NCBI GenBank assembly: GCA_947488175.1
Contig: CANKYO010000002.1
Span: 532,019-596,018, forward strand
Length of the DNA: 64,000 nucleotides
Direction: 5' to 3'
Origin: an uncultured Paracoccaceae bacterium
Lineage (GTDB): Bacteria > Pseudomonadota > Alphaproteobacteria > Rhodobacterales > Rhodobacteraceae
This document shows, one piece after another, positions 54,301-62,632 of the stretch. Position 1 is the first letter of the stretch, and each line of letters starts with the position of its first letter. The position numbers were made by a program, and so were the translations under genes. The notes below the pieces were generated by a model. The model was not told the origin of the DNA. It saw only the letters and a list, made by a program, of their open reading frames with translations, and did not search any database.

Positions 54301-54811
54301 GTCTGTCGGGATAGATCGCGGCGAGCCTGTCCATCAGCGCCTCCGCCTTGGGCCGCTGGCCCTGGCGCAGCAGCCGCCCGATGGGGCCGTCCGGGCCGCC
54401 GGACAGGCAGATCAGACCGGCGCTATACTGCTCCAACTCCTCAACCGTCACCTGCGGCAACTGGCCTTCGGCATCCAGATAGGCGCAGGAATTCAGCTTC
54501 ATCAGGTTCATGTAACCCGCTTCGTTCTGCGCCAGCAGCACGATGGAGGCAGGGTTTTCGGGGCGTTTACCCGGTTCGGTGGTCGTGTAGCCGACATCGA
54601 CCTGACAGCCGATGATCGGCTGGATGCCGGCCTTTGATGCGCCTTCGGAAAATTCCAGCGCGCAGAACATGTTGTTGCTGTCTGTCACAGCGACGGCGGG
54701 CATGCCCATTCCGGCGGCAAGGCCGGGCAGTTTCTTGACCGGGATCGCGCCCTCAAGCAGCGAATATTCGGTGTGGACGCGCAGGTGAATGAATCGGGGG
54801 GACGTGCTCAT
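51302..54811 (-). CDS. dnaE: DNA polymerase III alpha subunit
   Basis: A 1169-residue replicative polymerase. The N-terminal PHP domain begins FIHLRVHTEYSLLEGA. The catalytic aspartates lie in PDFDIDFCMDRR, and the fingers region includes VALYRPGPMENIP. An OB domain (MAGTVSGRQERKSARGNRFAFVQLSD) and C-terminal tail follow. Length and order match DnaE1. The ATG at 54811 is preferred over the upstream start at 54904 because it gives MSTSPRFIHLRVH. It is divergent from the GH5 gene by 56 bases. Confidence 0.95.
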   Translation of the reverse strand: MSTSPRFIHLRVHTEYSLLEGAIPVKKLPGLAAGMGMPAVAVTDSNNMFCALEFSEGASKAGIQPIIGCQVDVGYTTTEPGKRPENPASIVLLAQNEAGYMNLMKLNSCAYLDAEGQLPQVTVEELEQYSAGLICLSGGPDGPIGRLLRQGQRPKAEALMDRLAAIYPDRLYVELQRHPGDGLPEAERLSERGHIEMAYAKGLPLVATNDAYFPKTELYEAHDALICIAEGAYVDQQEPRRRLTPQHYFKSPQEMATLFADLPEAIENTVEIARRCAFKAYKRDPILPKFADDEVAELRRQAQEGLKGRLAIIPHAAPVEDYEKRLEFELGIIEGMGFPGYFLIVADFIKWAKDNDIPVGPGRGSGAGSLVAYALLITDLDPLRYSLLFERFLNPERVSMPDFDIDFCMDRREEVIRYVQGKYGRDKVGQIITFGALLSKAAVRDVGRVLQMPYGQVDRLSKMIPVEGVKPVSIEKALADEPRLREEAKNEEVVDRLLTYAQQVEGLLRNASTHAAGVVIGDRPLDELVPLYQDPRSDMPATQFNMKWVEQAGLVKFDFLGLKTLTVIQNAVDLIQKAGRPLNIAADGTQLYDAPEGFEYDIGAIPLDDDKSYALYSSAKTVAVFQVESSGMMDALKRMKPTCIEDIVALVALYRPGPMENIPTYCEVKNGLRELESIHPSIDHILKETQGIIVYQEQVMEIAQVMAGYSLGGADLLRRAMGKKIAEEMAKERPKFEAGAKANGVEPKKAREVFDLLEKFANYGFNKSHAAAYAVVSYQTAWLKANHPVEFMAGVMNCDIHLTDKLGVYFQEVKKGLGLDYIPPCVNRSMATFDVHDGKLVYALGALKNVGVEAMKLIVEGRDGTAPHKPFVNLFDFARRVDLKRIGKRPLEMLARAGAFDVLDPNRRRVFNSLDALTAYSAAIHDQKSSDQVSLFGDAGEDLPEPRLMGGDDWLPAERLAEEFKAIGFYLSGHPLDDYMGALKRKQIMTLDEVTARAEKGAAIVKMAGTVSGRQERKSARGNRFAFVQLSDPTGQYEVTMFSDTLEASREFLETGAQIVLQCEATMEADQLKLLGRSVSPIDTIVADAGGAGLRVFIDAPDAIGSVASILENAARDGVRAGRGPVYFCLMGDDLPGEVELDLGQDFPVNPQIKGALRSLSGVIEVEDA

Positions 54812-54867
54812 GCTTTTCAGGGTATCTGATGTGTGGCAGTCTACAAGATGGCAATGGGGGATTTGCG

Positions 54868-55803
54868 ATGTGGCGCGCGTTGTTCTTGGCGCTTTGGGCG
54901 GCACCGGTGATGGCAGATGGCTTTCCGGTGGCGCGCTGTGTCAATCTGGATCAGGCGCTTGAGGCCCCGAACGAAGGCGACTGGGGCTATCGGATCACCC
55001 GCCCTGACATTGACTGGATCGCGGCACAGGGGTTCGACACGATCCGGCTGCCAGTACGCTTTGACACCCATTGGAACGGTCAGATCGCCCCCAGCTTTCT
55101 GGCGCGTGTCGATGCGGTGATCGGCTGGGCGCTGGCCGCCGATCTGAATATCATTCTGGATCTGCATCATTTCGATGACCTGATGGCGGACCCGTCCACG
55201 CATACGGCGGAATTTCAGGCAATCTGGATCGAATTGGCGATGCGCTATGCCGATTACGATGACCGGCTGATGTTTGAATTACTGAATGAACCGCATGATC
55301 AGCTATCGACGGATCGGGCGGTATCCCTGTTTCGCAGCCTGATGCCCGTGATCCGCGCCGAAAGCCCGGACCGCTGGGTTATCATCGAAGGCGGGTATTG
55401 GGCCAATATCACCGCCTTGCCGGAACTGCCCCGGTTCGATGACCGTACGGTGCTGTCGTTTCATTTCTACGGCCCGTGGGAATTCACGCATCAGCAGGCA
55501 AGCTGGCTGGCCGACCCGCCACCGGCCATGGGGTGGGGGACGGATGATGACCGCGCTGTGGTGCGGGGGTATATTGCGGAGGCCGCCCAATATGGCCTGC
55601 CGATGCTGCTGGGTGAATTCGGCGTGACGATTGAGACGGACGCCAGCGACCGGGCGGACTGGACCAAAACGGTCAGACAAGAGGCTGAGGCGCATGGCAT
55701 CGGCTGGTGCCATTGGGGATTCGCCGGAAACTTCGCGATCTTTGATCAACAGACAAGTGATTGGCTGCCGGGGATGCAGGATGCCCTATTTTCAAAGCCA
55801 TAG
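54868..55803 (+). CDS. Secreted glycoside hydrolase family 5 (endoglucanase-like)
   Basis: A 311-residue protein with signal peptide MWRALFLALWAAPVMA. The GH5 acid/base Glu141 is in FELLNEPHDQ and the nucleophile Glu250 is in LLGEFGVT. LPVRFDTHW, IILDLHHFDD and FHFYGPWEF supply the remaining active-site residues. It is a single catalytic domain with no carbohydrate-binding module. The start follows GGGGGATTTGCG. The substrate (beta-glucan, mannan or another glycan) is not decidable. Confidence 0.9.
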   Translation: MWRALFLALWAAPVMADGFPVARCVNLDQALEAPNEGDWGYRITRPDIDWIAAQGFDTIRLPVRFDTHWNGQIAPSFLARVDAVIGWALAADLNIILDLHHFDDLMADPSTHTAEFQAIWIELAMRYADYDDRLMFELLNEPHDQLSTDRAVSLFRSLMPVIRAESPDRWVIIEGGYWANITALPELPRFDDRTVLSFHFYGPWEFTHQQASWLADPPPAMGWGTDDDRAVVRGYIAEAAQYGLPMLLGEFGVTIETDASDRADWTKTVRQEAEAHGIGWCHWGFAGNFAIFDQQTSDWLPGMQDALFSKP

Positions 55804-55824
55804 GCAGGCAGTTGCGGTTAAAAC

Positions 55825-55889
55825 TTAGCATCTTTGCTAACTGTATTGACAACTGTCAGCTTTGCATCAATACTTAGCAACATGGCTAA
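55825..55889 (+). promoter_or_regulatory. Promoter and two operator palindromes of the ArsR-SRPBCC operon
   Basis: TTAGCATCTTTGCTAA (55825-55840) and TTAGCAACATGGCTAA (55874-55889) share TTAGCA-n5-GCTAA with centres 49 bp apart. Between them is TTGACA (55846-55851) and, 17 bp on, AATACT (55869-55874). The second palindrome includes the ArsR start codon at 55882, so the transcript would be nearly or fully leaderless and self-repressed. Confidence 0.65.
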
Positions 55890-56223
55890 CCAACTTGATT
55901 CCTTTTTCGGCGCTATGGCCGACCCCACCCGCCGGGCTGTCATTGAACGGCTCGCCTCGGGTCCTGCCAGCGTCAGCGAATTGCACAAGCCGCACAAAAT
56001 GGCGCTGCCCACCTTCATGCGCCACCTCAAGGTGCTGGAAGACACCGGCATCGTCCGGTCCGTCAAGAAAGGGCGCGTGCGCACCTGCCATATCGAGGCA
56101 GCCCCGCTGATCGAAGCGCAGGGTTGGCTCGCCTGGCAGCGCGAGATTTGGGAAAACCGGTTGGATGGTCTCGCGGCGCTTGCCCATGAAATCTCACAAA
56201 AGGACCAGAACGATGGCACTTGA
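55882..56223 (+). CDS. ArsR-family winged-helix transcriptional repressor
   Basis: A 113-residue protein. FFGAMADPTRRAVIERLASGPASVSELHKP and ALPTFMRHLKVLEDTGIVRSVKKGRVRTC are the ArsR winged helix. There are no paired metal-binding cysteines (the single Cys in RTCHIEAA is not a metal site), so it belongs to the group that travels with SRPBCC proteins rather than the metal sensors. The ATG at 55882 lies inside an operator; the frame is open to 55834 but that start would read through the promoter. It overlaps the next gene by 11 bases. Confidence 0.88.
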   Translation: MANQLDSFFGAMADPTRRAVIERLASGPASVSELHKPHKMALPTFMRHLKVLEDTGIVRSVKKGRVRTCHIEAAPLIEAQGWLAWQREIWENRLDGLAALAHEISQKDQNDGT

Positions 56224-56677
56224 TACAACCACCTTTGATCTACATCGCACTTTGCCCCTGAAACCCCAAAAACTGTGGGAGGTCATGACCGACCCCAAGC
56301 ACCGTGAAAAGTGGGGCGGGCCAGATGCCGAGACTGTGCTGGTAGTCGACACCGCCGATCTGCGCGTGGGCGGGCAGGACCGGCACCGCTGCGGGCCAGC
56401 CGACGCGCCGGAATTTGTGGTCGAAACCCGGTGGTATGACCTGACCGGGCCGGAAAGGGCCGTGTTCACCGAAACCCTGATCATCGGGGGTGAGCCGATT
56501 TGCACCAGCCTTGTGACCTACAGCCTGACAGCCGCCGGGCCGGCAACCGAACTTGGGGTCACGGTTGCAGTCTCCTCATTCTCAGGACCCGAAACGCTCG
56601 AAGACTTCAAACAGGGCTGGGGTGGTGGTCTGGACAATCTCGAACGCCATGTCGCCGCAATCACGGCAGACGCGTAA
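56213..56677 (+). CDS. SRPBCC (AHSA1/CalC-type) ligand-binding protein
   Basis: A 154-residue START-like fold protein. The helix-grip core runs from DLHRTLPLKPQKLWEVMTDP through VAVSSFSGPETLEDFKQGWGGGLDNLERHV, the standard AHSA1 C-terminal helix. These proteins bind a hydrophobic ligand, and when paired with an ArsR regulator they often act in detoxification or ligand sensing. No enzyme function can be claimed. Confidence 0.87.
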   Translation: MALDTTTFDLHRTLPLKPQKLWEVMTDPKHREKWGGPDAETVLVVDTADLRVGGQDRHRCGPADAPEFVVETRWYDLTGPERAVFTETLIIGGEPICTSLVTYSLTAAGPATELGVTVAVSSFSGPETLEDFKQGWGGGLDNLERHVAAITADA

Positions 56678-56698
56678 GCCAGGCTGAATATCGGGGGC

Positions 56699-59131
56699 TC
56701 AGGCGCGCAGCCTGCGCCCCTCGGGATCGAATGGCGGGGCGGCAAGGATCGTGGCCTTGTGGGGCTGACCCAGCACCATGACATCTACCACATCGCCCGG
56801 CCCGGCATCCCTGACAAAACCAAGTGCCAGGCTTTGATCGACCGTGTAGCCATAGGTGCCGGATGTCACCCGCCCGATGCCCTTGCCATCCTTGAAAATC
56901 GGTTCGCCCCCGGTGGCATCCGCGTTTGAGCGGTTCACGTCATCCGCGTCGAGATGCAGAATGACAAGACGCTCGCGGGCCGGGTTTTGCAGAACCTTGA
57001 TTACGGCCTCCTTGTTCAGAAAATCCTTGTCCAGCTTGCAAAGCCGGTCCAGCCCGACCTCCTGCGGCCAGTATTCGGGGGAATATTCGCGGGACCATGA
57101 TCCGTAGCCTTTTTCGATGCGCAGCGACATCAGGGCGCGGCTGCCCACTGGCCCGGCACCGTGGGCTTGGCCCGCATTCAGCAGGGCGGCGTAAAGAGTG
57201 GCCTGATCTTCGGCCTTGCAATGCAACTCCCAGCCCAGATCGCCGGTGAACGACACCCGCAGCGCCAGCACCTGCACGCCGGCCAGCGTGATGGTTTGCG
57301 AGCGCATGAACTGGAAATCTGCGGTCGCGAGCGATGTGTTTGTCAACGATTGCAGCAGGTCGCGTGCGGCGGGGCCAGCGACATTGAAGCCGCAGATCGC
57401 GCTGGTCTGGCTTTCGAATGTGGTCCCATCGGGCAGGGGCACCTGTTTGAAGAAGCGTTTGTGATAGCGTTCGGCCATGCCGGAGCCGATGATCCAGAAC
57501 GTATCTTCTGCCGTCTTGGTCACGGTGAAATCGCCAGCGATCCCGCCGCGTTTGCTGATCAAGGGCGTCAAGCAGGACCGCCCGACTGCGCGGGGCATCG
57601 TGTTGGCGAAGACGGCGTTCAGCCAGTCTTCGGCGTCCGGCCCCTTGCAGATGTATTTGGCGAAATTCGAGATATCGATGATCCCCGCCTTGTCGCGCAG
57701 CATCCGGCATTCGGCACCCACCGGTTCCCACCAATTCTGCCGGGTGAAGCCGTTGGTTTCGGTCGCATCGGGCGTATCGGCGAACCACAGGGGGTGTTCC
57801 CAGCCAGCATTCAGGCCAAAGACCGCGCCCCTATCCCGCTGCATGTCATAGGCCGGGCGGGTGCGGGCAGGGCGGCCTGCGCTGCGTTCTTCGTTCGGGA
57901 AATGGATGGCAAAGCGGTGGGCATACTGATCGGCGACGCGGGCCTTGGTGAAGGCCTTGGTCGCCCATGTGTCGAACCGGGCCATGTCCCAGCCGAACAT
58001 GTCATACTGCGTCTCGCCCTCGATGATCCATTGCGCGGCCAGCAAGCCCATACCGCCGGATTGGGAAAAGCCGGGGATGATGCCGTTGCAGCAGAAGTAA
58101 TTGTGCAGTTCCGGGACGGGGCCGAACAGCACATTGGCGTCGGGCGACCAGATCATCGGGCCGTTGATGACCCGCTTGATCCCGACCTCACCCACCACCG
58201 GCACCCGCTCAATCGCGTTCATCATGTTTTCCTCGATCCGGTCCAGATCGTCGGGAAACAGATCATGGGCAAAATCGAGCGGTGTGCCGTCTTCGGCCCA
58301 GAACCGCATGTCGCGTTCATAGGCGCCGACGAGCAGGCCCTTGCCCTCTTGTCGGAGGTAATATTCGCCGTCCCGGTCGCTGACCGATGGCAGGCGGCGG
58401 TCTATGGCGGCGATTTCAGGGATGGATTCGGTGACGAAATACTGATGTTCTGTCGGTTGCAGGGGCAGTTGCAGATCGGCCAGAGCCGCCACCTCGCGCC
58501 CCCATAACCCTGCGGCATTGACCACCCATTCGGTGTGAATGTCACCCCGAGGGGTCTGGACGATCCAGCTGCCATCGGGTTGCGCCACGGTTCCGGTCAC
58601 GGGCGTGAAGCGGTGGATCTGCGCACCGCGCTGTCGCGCGCCCGCGGCATAGGCGTGCGTAACGCCGGACGGGTCCACATTGCCGCCATCGGGTTCGTAC
58701 ATCACGCAGCGGATGCCATCGAAATTGACCAGCGGATGCAATTCCTGCGCCTCAGCAATGCTGATTTCGTGGAAATTCATGCCGTAAAGTTTCGCCTTGG
58801 CCGCCTGTAGGCGCAGTTGGTGTTCGCGTGCTTCGGTCTGGGCCAGATAGAGAGATCCGGGCTGGAACACGCCGCAGCCCTGGCCGGTTTCCTGCTCCAG
58901 TTCCTTGTAAAGGTTCATCGTATAGTGCTGGATCCGGCTGATATTGGTGCTGTCATGCAGCCCGTGGATATTGGCGGCGGCGTGCCATGTGGAGCCGGAT
59001 GTCAGTTCATCGCGTTCCAGCAGCACCACATCGGACCAGCCGAGTTTGGCCAGATGGTAGAGGATGGAACAGCCGATGACCCCACCGCCGATGACGACGG
59101 CGCGGGCGGTGGTGGGCAGGGTGTCAGTCAT
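56699..59131 (-). CDS. FAD-dependent dimethylglycine/sarcosine dehydrogenase-type protein with GcvT domain
   Basis: An 810-residue protein. Rossmann VVIGGGVIG (residues 12-20), the GSTWHAA motif with the putative covalent-FAD His50, an FAO-type domain to about residue 430, then a GcvT folate domain to the end (EWRT-like core, LRIEKGYGSW, and VTSGTYGYTVDQSLALGFV). The ATG at 59131 is chosen over one at 59173 because it gives the standard MTDTLPTTARAVVIGGG start. It is paralogous to the gene at 1-2109. It is the third gene after a Rieske oxygenase and a small protein, so the pair may successively demethylate one compound. Confidence 0.92.
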   Translation of the reverse strand: MTDTLPTTARAVVIGGGVIGCSILYHLAKLGWSDVVLLERDELTSGSTWHAAANIHGLHDSTNISRIQHYTMNLYKELEQETGQGCGVFQPGSLYLAQTEAREHQLRLQAAKAKLYGMNFHEISIAEAQELHPLVNFDGIRCVMYEPDGGNVDPSGVTHAYAAGARQRGAQIHRFTPVTGTVAQPDGSWIVQTPRGDIHTEWVVNAAGLWGREVAALADLQLPLQPTEHQYFVTESIPEIAAIDRRLPSVSDRDGEYYLRQEGKGLLVGAYERDMRFWAEDGTPLDFAHDLFPDDLDRIEENMMNAIERVPVVGEVGIKRVINGPMIWSPDANVLFGPVPELHNYFCCNGIIPGFSQSGGMGLLAAQWIIEGETQYDMFGWDMARFDTWATKAFTKARVADQYAHRFAIHFPNEERSAGRPARTRPAYDMQRDRGAVFGLNAGWEHPLWFADTPDATETNGFTRQNWWEPVGAECRMLRDKAGIIDISNFAKYICKGPDAEDWLNAVFANTMPRAVGRSCLTPLISKRGGIAGDFTVTKTAEDTFWIIGSGMAERYHKRFFKQVPLPDGTTFESQTSAICGFNVAGPAARDLLQSLTNTSLATADFQFMRSQTITLAGVQVLALRVSFTGDLGWELHCKAEDQATLYAALLNAGQAHGAGPVGSRALMSLRIEKGYGSWSREYSPEYWPQEVGLDRLCKLDKDFLNKEAVIKVLQNPARERLVILHLDADDVNRSNADATGGEPIFKDGKGIGRVTSGTYGYTVDQSLALGFVRDAGPGDVVDVMVLGQPHKATILAAPPFDPEGRRLRA

Positions 59132-59375
59132 GGCGGGGTCCTGTGATCGGGTGGGCGCGGCCATGGGTGACAAGCCGTTGGTTCAGGGGGATGGCCTCGG
59201 GCGCGCCATCCTCAAGCGCGAAAACGAAGGCCTGGGTCAGGAAAAAGCAGGCGGCGTCGATGTCGCCCGCAGCCTCGGCCTGATCGGCGGCTTGCGTGTA
59301 GAGGGTGATAAGCCCCGGCAAGTCATGGTCGGCATGGGCCTGTAGCAGACCGGCGTCCAGCGTGGCGCGATCCAC
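59124..59375 (-). CDS. Small helical protein linked to the Rieske/dehydrogenase pair
   Basis: About 83 residues if translation starts at the GTG at 59375, which lies just after the Rieske stop; a TTG at 59414 would give 96 residues overlapping it. There is no ATG. The protein is almost all helix (ATLDAGLLQAHADHD ... AGDIDAACFFLTQAFVFALEDG) with a TPR-like look. It overlaps the dehydrogenase start by eight bases. Family unknown; the tight coupling suggests a subunit or assembly role. Confidence 0.7.
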   Translation of the reverse strand: MDRATLDAGLLQAHADHDLPGLITLYTQAADQAEAAGDIDAACFFLTQAFVFALEDGAPEAIPLNQRLVTHGRAHPITGPRHD

Positions 59376-59380
59376 GATTG

Positions 59381-60529
59381 TCAGCGTCCGGCTGTCATCT
59401 GGCTGGCCACCCAATGATGGAAGTTATGGGTTGGGCCATCCATCACCGGGGAAAACCGACCGCCATCGAAATGCAGGCCGTGCCGCCCCTTTTGCATGCC
59501 TTCGACGACGAACACATCTTCTTCGAAGACACCGCGCCATTGGGTTGCGTTCTTGGCGCGAAGGGCGTCAAGGTCCGGCGTGTCGGCGGGGGGCACGGCA
59601 TAGAAGATCGCGATATGTTCGACCGTCTTTTCACAGCCCTGCGGTTCCAGCACGATGGCAAAGGTATGGTCGCGCTGCACGCCCAGCAGGACGTTGGGAT
59701 AGATCGCGACATATTCCCCGCCCTCGTTCCATTTTTCGCTGAGGTCGGGGAAATCCGGCATCACCTCGCCCTTATCGCCTTTCAACTGGCGATAGACCAG
59801 CGTCCCTTGACCGGAATAAAGGCCGGGTTCTTCGATATTGTAATGATCCTCGAGCCGGGAATAGCTGTTCAGGCCGGGATGGACCCATGGCAGGTGATAG
59901 CTTTCGCAGTAATTCTCGACCGCGAGTTTCCAGTTGGTCTGCACATCCAGCGTGAAACAGGACACATCGCCGCCCAGATGCAGGGGCTGGTCGAATTCGC
60001 GCCAGCGATCCAGCAGATGGGCATGGGCGACCTCGAAATCCGGGGCGGTGCCGTCGATATTGGCGAATACGACGCCCTGCCAGATGTAGGACCGGATCGG
60101 GATCAGGCCCAGGGCGTTCATGTCGATATCATCATGCCGGTTCTGCCCCGGCCCGCCGACATGGGGTGTAGATTTCAGCGTGCCGTCGAGATCGTAACAC
60201 CAGCTGTGATAGGGGCAGCGGATCGCACCTCTGATCTTGCCGGGTTTGTCGACAAGGATCATGCCCCGGTGCCGGCAGGTGTTCTGGAACACGCCAACCT
60301 TGCCGTTGCGATCACGCAGGATCAGCAGGGGCATACCGACAAAACTGACCGGCATTGCATCGCCCGGTTCCGGCACGTCCTTTTCAAACCCGATCCCGGC
60401 CCAGTTCCGGAACAGGACGGCGTGTTTTTCAGCCTCGAAAACGTCTGGGTCGATGTAATGCGCATTGGGCAGGCCGTTGGCGACATTGACGGGCGTCATG
60501 ACCGACGCGAGCGGATCGTGTTTGTTCAT
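59381..60529 (-). CDS. Rieske aromatic-ring-hydroxylating-type oxygenase alpha subunit (quaternary-amine demethylase-like)
   Basis: A 382-residue oxygenase. The Rieske 2Fe-2S ligands are Cys85, His87, Cys105 and His108 (CRHRGM and CPYHSW). The mononuclear iron histidines are His212 and His217 in ENYCESYHLPWVHP. The C-terminal half resembles glycine-betaine, carnitine and stachydrine demethylases rather than true aromatic dioxygenases. The gene follows GGGAGG. A reductase partner is not present next to it. With the downstream FAD/GcvT dehydrogenase it most likely removes methyl groups from a betaine; the substrate is inference. Confidence 0.88.
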   Translation of the reverse strand: MNKHDPLASVMTPVNVANGLPNAHYIDPDVFEAEKHAVLFRNWAGIGFEKDVPEPGDAMPVSFVGMPLLILRDRNGKVGVFQNTCRHRGMILVDKPGKIRGAIRCPYHSWCYDLDGTLKSTPHVGGPGQNRHDDIDMNALGLIPIRSYIWQGVVFANIDGTAPDFEVAHAHLLDRWREFDQPLHLGGDVSCFTLDVQTNWKLAVENYCESYHLPWVHPGLNSYSRLEDHYNIEEPGLYSGQGTLVYRQLKGDKGEVMPDFPDLSEKWNEGGEYVAIYPNVLLGVQRDHTFAIVLEPQGCEKTVEHIAIFYAVPPADTPDLDALRAKNATQWRGVFEEDVFVVEGMQKGRHGLHFDGGRFSPVMDGPTHNFHHWVASQMTAGR

Positions 60530-60633
60530 GGGGCAACCTCCCGCACTGAAGGAACGCTGCTATTATGCGTGCAAGCGGGCGATTTCATTTGGCGCATAAC
60601 GACGATTGGTAGCCCCGATTTGTCGCCTTTGGG

Positions 60634-60889
60634 CTAGGACAGGGCCGCCATGATCCCGCGCAGTTCGGCCAGCCCGCGCATCCGCCCGATCAGCGGATAG
60701 CCCGGCATCCCACCCCGGCGCAGAAAGTGATACCGTTTGCGGGGCTGTCAACGGCGTTCATTATGCGGTCCATATGTCGTCGGTCGGGATATGATGCAGC
60801 GCCGACACAACGCCCTGCAAACCGATCTGCAAAAGGTCCTGAATAGCGATGGGATCGGCTGGTCCGAACCAGCACCGGGTCTGATGCAT
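60634..60889 (-). pseudogene. uxuA: Remnant of mannonate dehydratase (uxuA) with a large internal deletion
   Basis: Two pieces on the minus strand. 60889-60761 encodes MHQTRCWFGPADP...GVVSALHHIPTDDIW then a stop, matching the UxuA N-terminus (Q-T-x-x-W-x-G-P-x-D-P; GVV-ALHHIP). 60747-60634 encodes KRYHFLRRGGMPGYPLIGRMRGLAELRGIM then a stop, matching the UxuA C-terminus (PGYS-IGR-KGLAE-RG). The roughly 320 residues between them are missing. It is a dead gene left by deletion; no complete copy lies in the window. Confidence 0.82.
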
Positions 60890-60963
60890 GGTCCCGCCTC
60901 TGTCTTGGTCTGGCGATGACGGTCGCAACTGCCCTGACAAATTGCAATACAGTTATCTATAAT

Positions 60964-61015
60964 ATCATATATGATTTGCTTTTTCGTATCTAATAAATAA
61001 TATCAAATACGAAAA
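60964..61015. promoter_or_regulatory. Operator-like palindromes upstream of the GntR-kynA-kynU operon
   Basis: ATCATATATGAT (60964-60975) is a perfect palindrome. TTTTCGTAT (60981-60989) pairs with ATACGAAAA (61007-61015) as perfect 9-base arms 17 bases apart. They lie in a strongly AT-rich stretch directly before the regulator start at 61029 and are good candidates for its autoregulatory sites. Confidence 0.5.
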
Positions 61016-61028
61016 TAGGTGAATCGCC

Positions 61029-61802
61029 ATGCCCACGACCCGTTCTAAATCAGATAGTCTTTATCAGACGGTCCGCCAGGATATTCTTTCGCTTGATCTC
61101 GAACCGGGGGCGCCGCTGCGTTTGCCAACCCTGTCAGAGCGGTATCGGATCGGGCTGACACCGCTGCGCGAATGCCTCAACCGGCTGACCACGGAAAAGC
61201 TGGTGGTGATCGAACATAACAAGGGGTTTCGCGTGGCCCCGCTGTCGCGCGCCGACCTGCTTGACCTCGAACAGGCGCGCAACGCTATCGAAGGCGCGCT
61301 TTTCGTCGACTCCATCAGACAAGGCAGCGACACATGGGAAGCGGCGGTTGTGGGATCCTACCACCATTTATCCAAAACACCGTTTCCTTCTGTCCTGCAG
61401 GCGCCCGAGGATCTGGCGCAATGGACCAAACGGCACGAGGCGTTTCACCGGGCGTTGATCAGTGGTGCGCCATCGGTCTGGATGCACCGTTTCTGCGACC
61501 AGTTGGGCGATCAGCTGGGGCGCTATCATCTGTTCATCCAGAATGGTCTGCGGGAGATGTCAGTCACGCAGCCGGCACAGGCGTCGACCGCAGCGGCAAC
61601 ATTTTCCAAGGCAATGGAACTGGCCCCGCACACCGCACTGCACGATGCGGCACTGGCGCGCGACACCGATGCCGCCGCAGAGCTGTTCCGCGCACATGCC
61701 AACCTGTCGATCCAGGCTTTTGAGGAACTGATACAATTGCTGCCCGCCGAGACGCCCGTCGGCACGCTCCTGCGGCACCCCGCAAACGAGGCCAGCGCGT
61801 GA
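61029..61802 (+). CDS. GntR-family regulator, likely controller of kynurenine-pathway genes
   Basis: A 257-residue protein. The winged helix spans about residues 10-75 ([18 protein letters not shown]) and an FCD-type helical domain about 80-235 ([44 protein letters not shown]). It overlaps kynA by four bases (GTGA), so it is co-transcribed with and most likely regulates tryptophan degradation. The effector may be kynurenine or another pathway intermediate; this is inference. The dead uxuA next door raises the alternative that it once regulated hexuronate use. Confidence 0.85.
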   Translation: MPTTRSKSDSLYQTVRQDILSLDLEPGAPLRLPTLSERYRIGLTPLRECLNRLTTEKLVVIEHNKGFRVAPLSRADLLDLEQARNAIEGALFVDSIRQGSDTWEAAVVGSYHHLSKTPFPSVLQAPEDLAQWTKRHEAFHRALISGAPSVWMHRFCDQLGDQLGRYHLFIQNGLREMSVTQPAQASTAAATFSKAMELAPHTALHDAALARDTDAAAELFRAHANLSIQAFEELIQLLPAETPVGTLLRHPANEASA

Positions 61803-62632
61803 CCGACGCCTATGATCCGGCGGGGGACGGCGCGCAAATGTCCTTTGCCCGCGACATGAGCTACACCGACTACCTGTCGCTTGATCCAATCCTGGGCGCG
61901 CAGAACCGGCTGTCCGATGCCCATGACGAGATGCTGTTCATCATCCAGCACCAGACGTCCGAGCTGTGGATGCGGCTGGCCCTGCATGAATTGTCCAGCG
62001 CCCGCACCGCCCTGATCGCCGACGATTTTCAACCGGCCTTCAAGATGCTGACGCGGGTATCGCGCATCTTTGACCAGTTGAACAATGCCTGGGACGTGCT
62101 GCGCACCATGACCCCCAGCGAATACACCGCCTTTCGGGACAAGCTGGGCGCGTCATCAGGGTTTCAGTCGCATCAATACCGGCTGATCGAATTCATCCTG
62201 GGCAATCGCAATCGGGCGATGCTGAAGGTTCATGAACACCGGCCCGAACTGCATCACATGCTGGAACAGGAATTGCGGACCCGGTCGCTTTATCACGTGG
62301 TGCTGGACAAGCTCGCAGCGCGGCTTGACACCCGTTTTGACCCAAAAGTTTACCGCATGGATCAGCCGCATCAGCATGACGATGCGGTGATGGTCGCCTG
62401 GACCAAGATCTACCAGTCACCGCGCGATCACTGGACCCTGTATGAACTGGCCGAGAAGCTGGTCGATCTGGAGGATTACTTCAGACGCTGGCGCTTCAAC
62501 CATGTCACCACGGTCGAACGGATCATCGGCTTCAAACGGGGCACCGGGGGGACATCCGGCGTGAAATACCTGCGAAAAATGCTCGAAGTCGAGCTCTTCC
62601 CAGAACTCTGGAACATGCGAGGCCAGTTATGA
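61799..62632 (+). CDS. kynA: Tryptophan 2,3-dioxygenase
   Basis: A 277-residue heme enzyme with a GTG start at 61799 overlapping the regulator stop. [19 protein letters not shown] (with the active-site His51), and [27 protein letters not shown], containing the proximal heme histidine, are diagnostic. It opens the indole ring of tryptophan to give N-formylkynurenine. Confidence 0.96.
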   Translation: MTDAYDPAGDGAQMSFARDMSYTDYLSLDPILGAQNRLSDAHDEMLFIIQHQTSELWMRLALHELSSARTALIADDFQPAFKMLTRVSRIFDQLNNAWDVLRTMTPSEYTAFRDKLGASSGFQSHQYRLIEFILGNRNRAMLKVHEHRPELHHMLEQELRTRSLYHVVLDKLAARLDTRFDPKVYRMDQPHQHDDAVMVAWTKIYQSPRDHWTLYELAEKLVDLEDYFRRWRFNHVTTVERIIGFKRGTGGTSGVKYLRKMLEVELFPELWNMRGQL

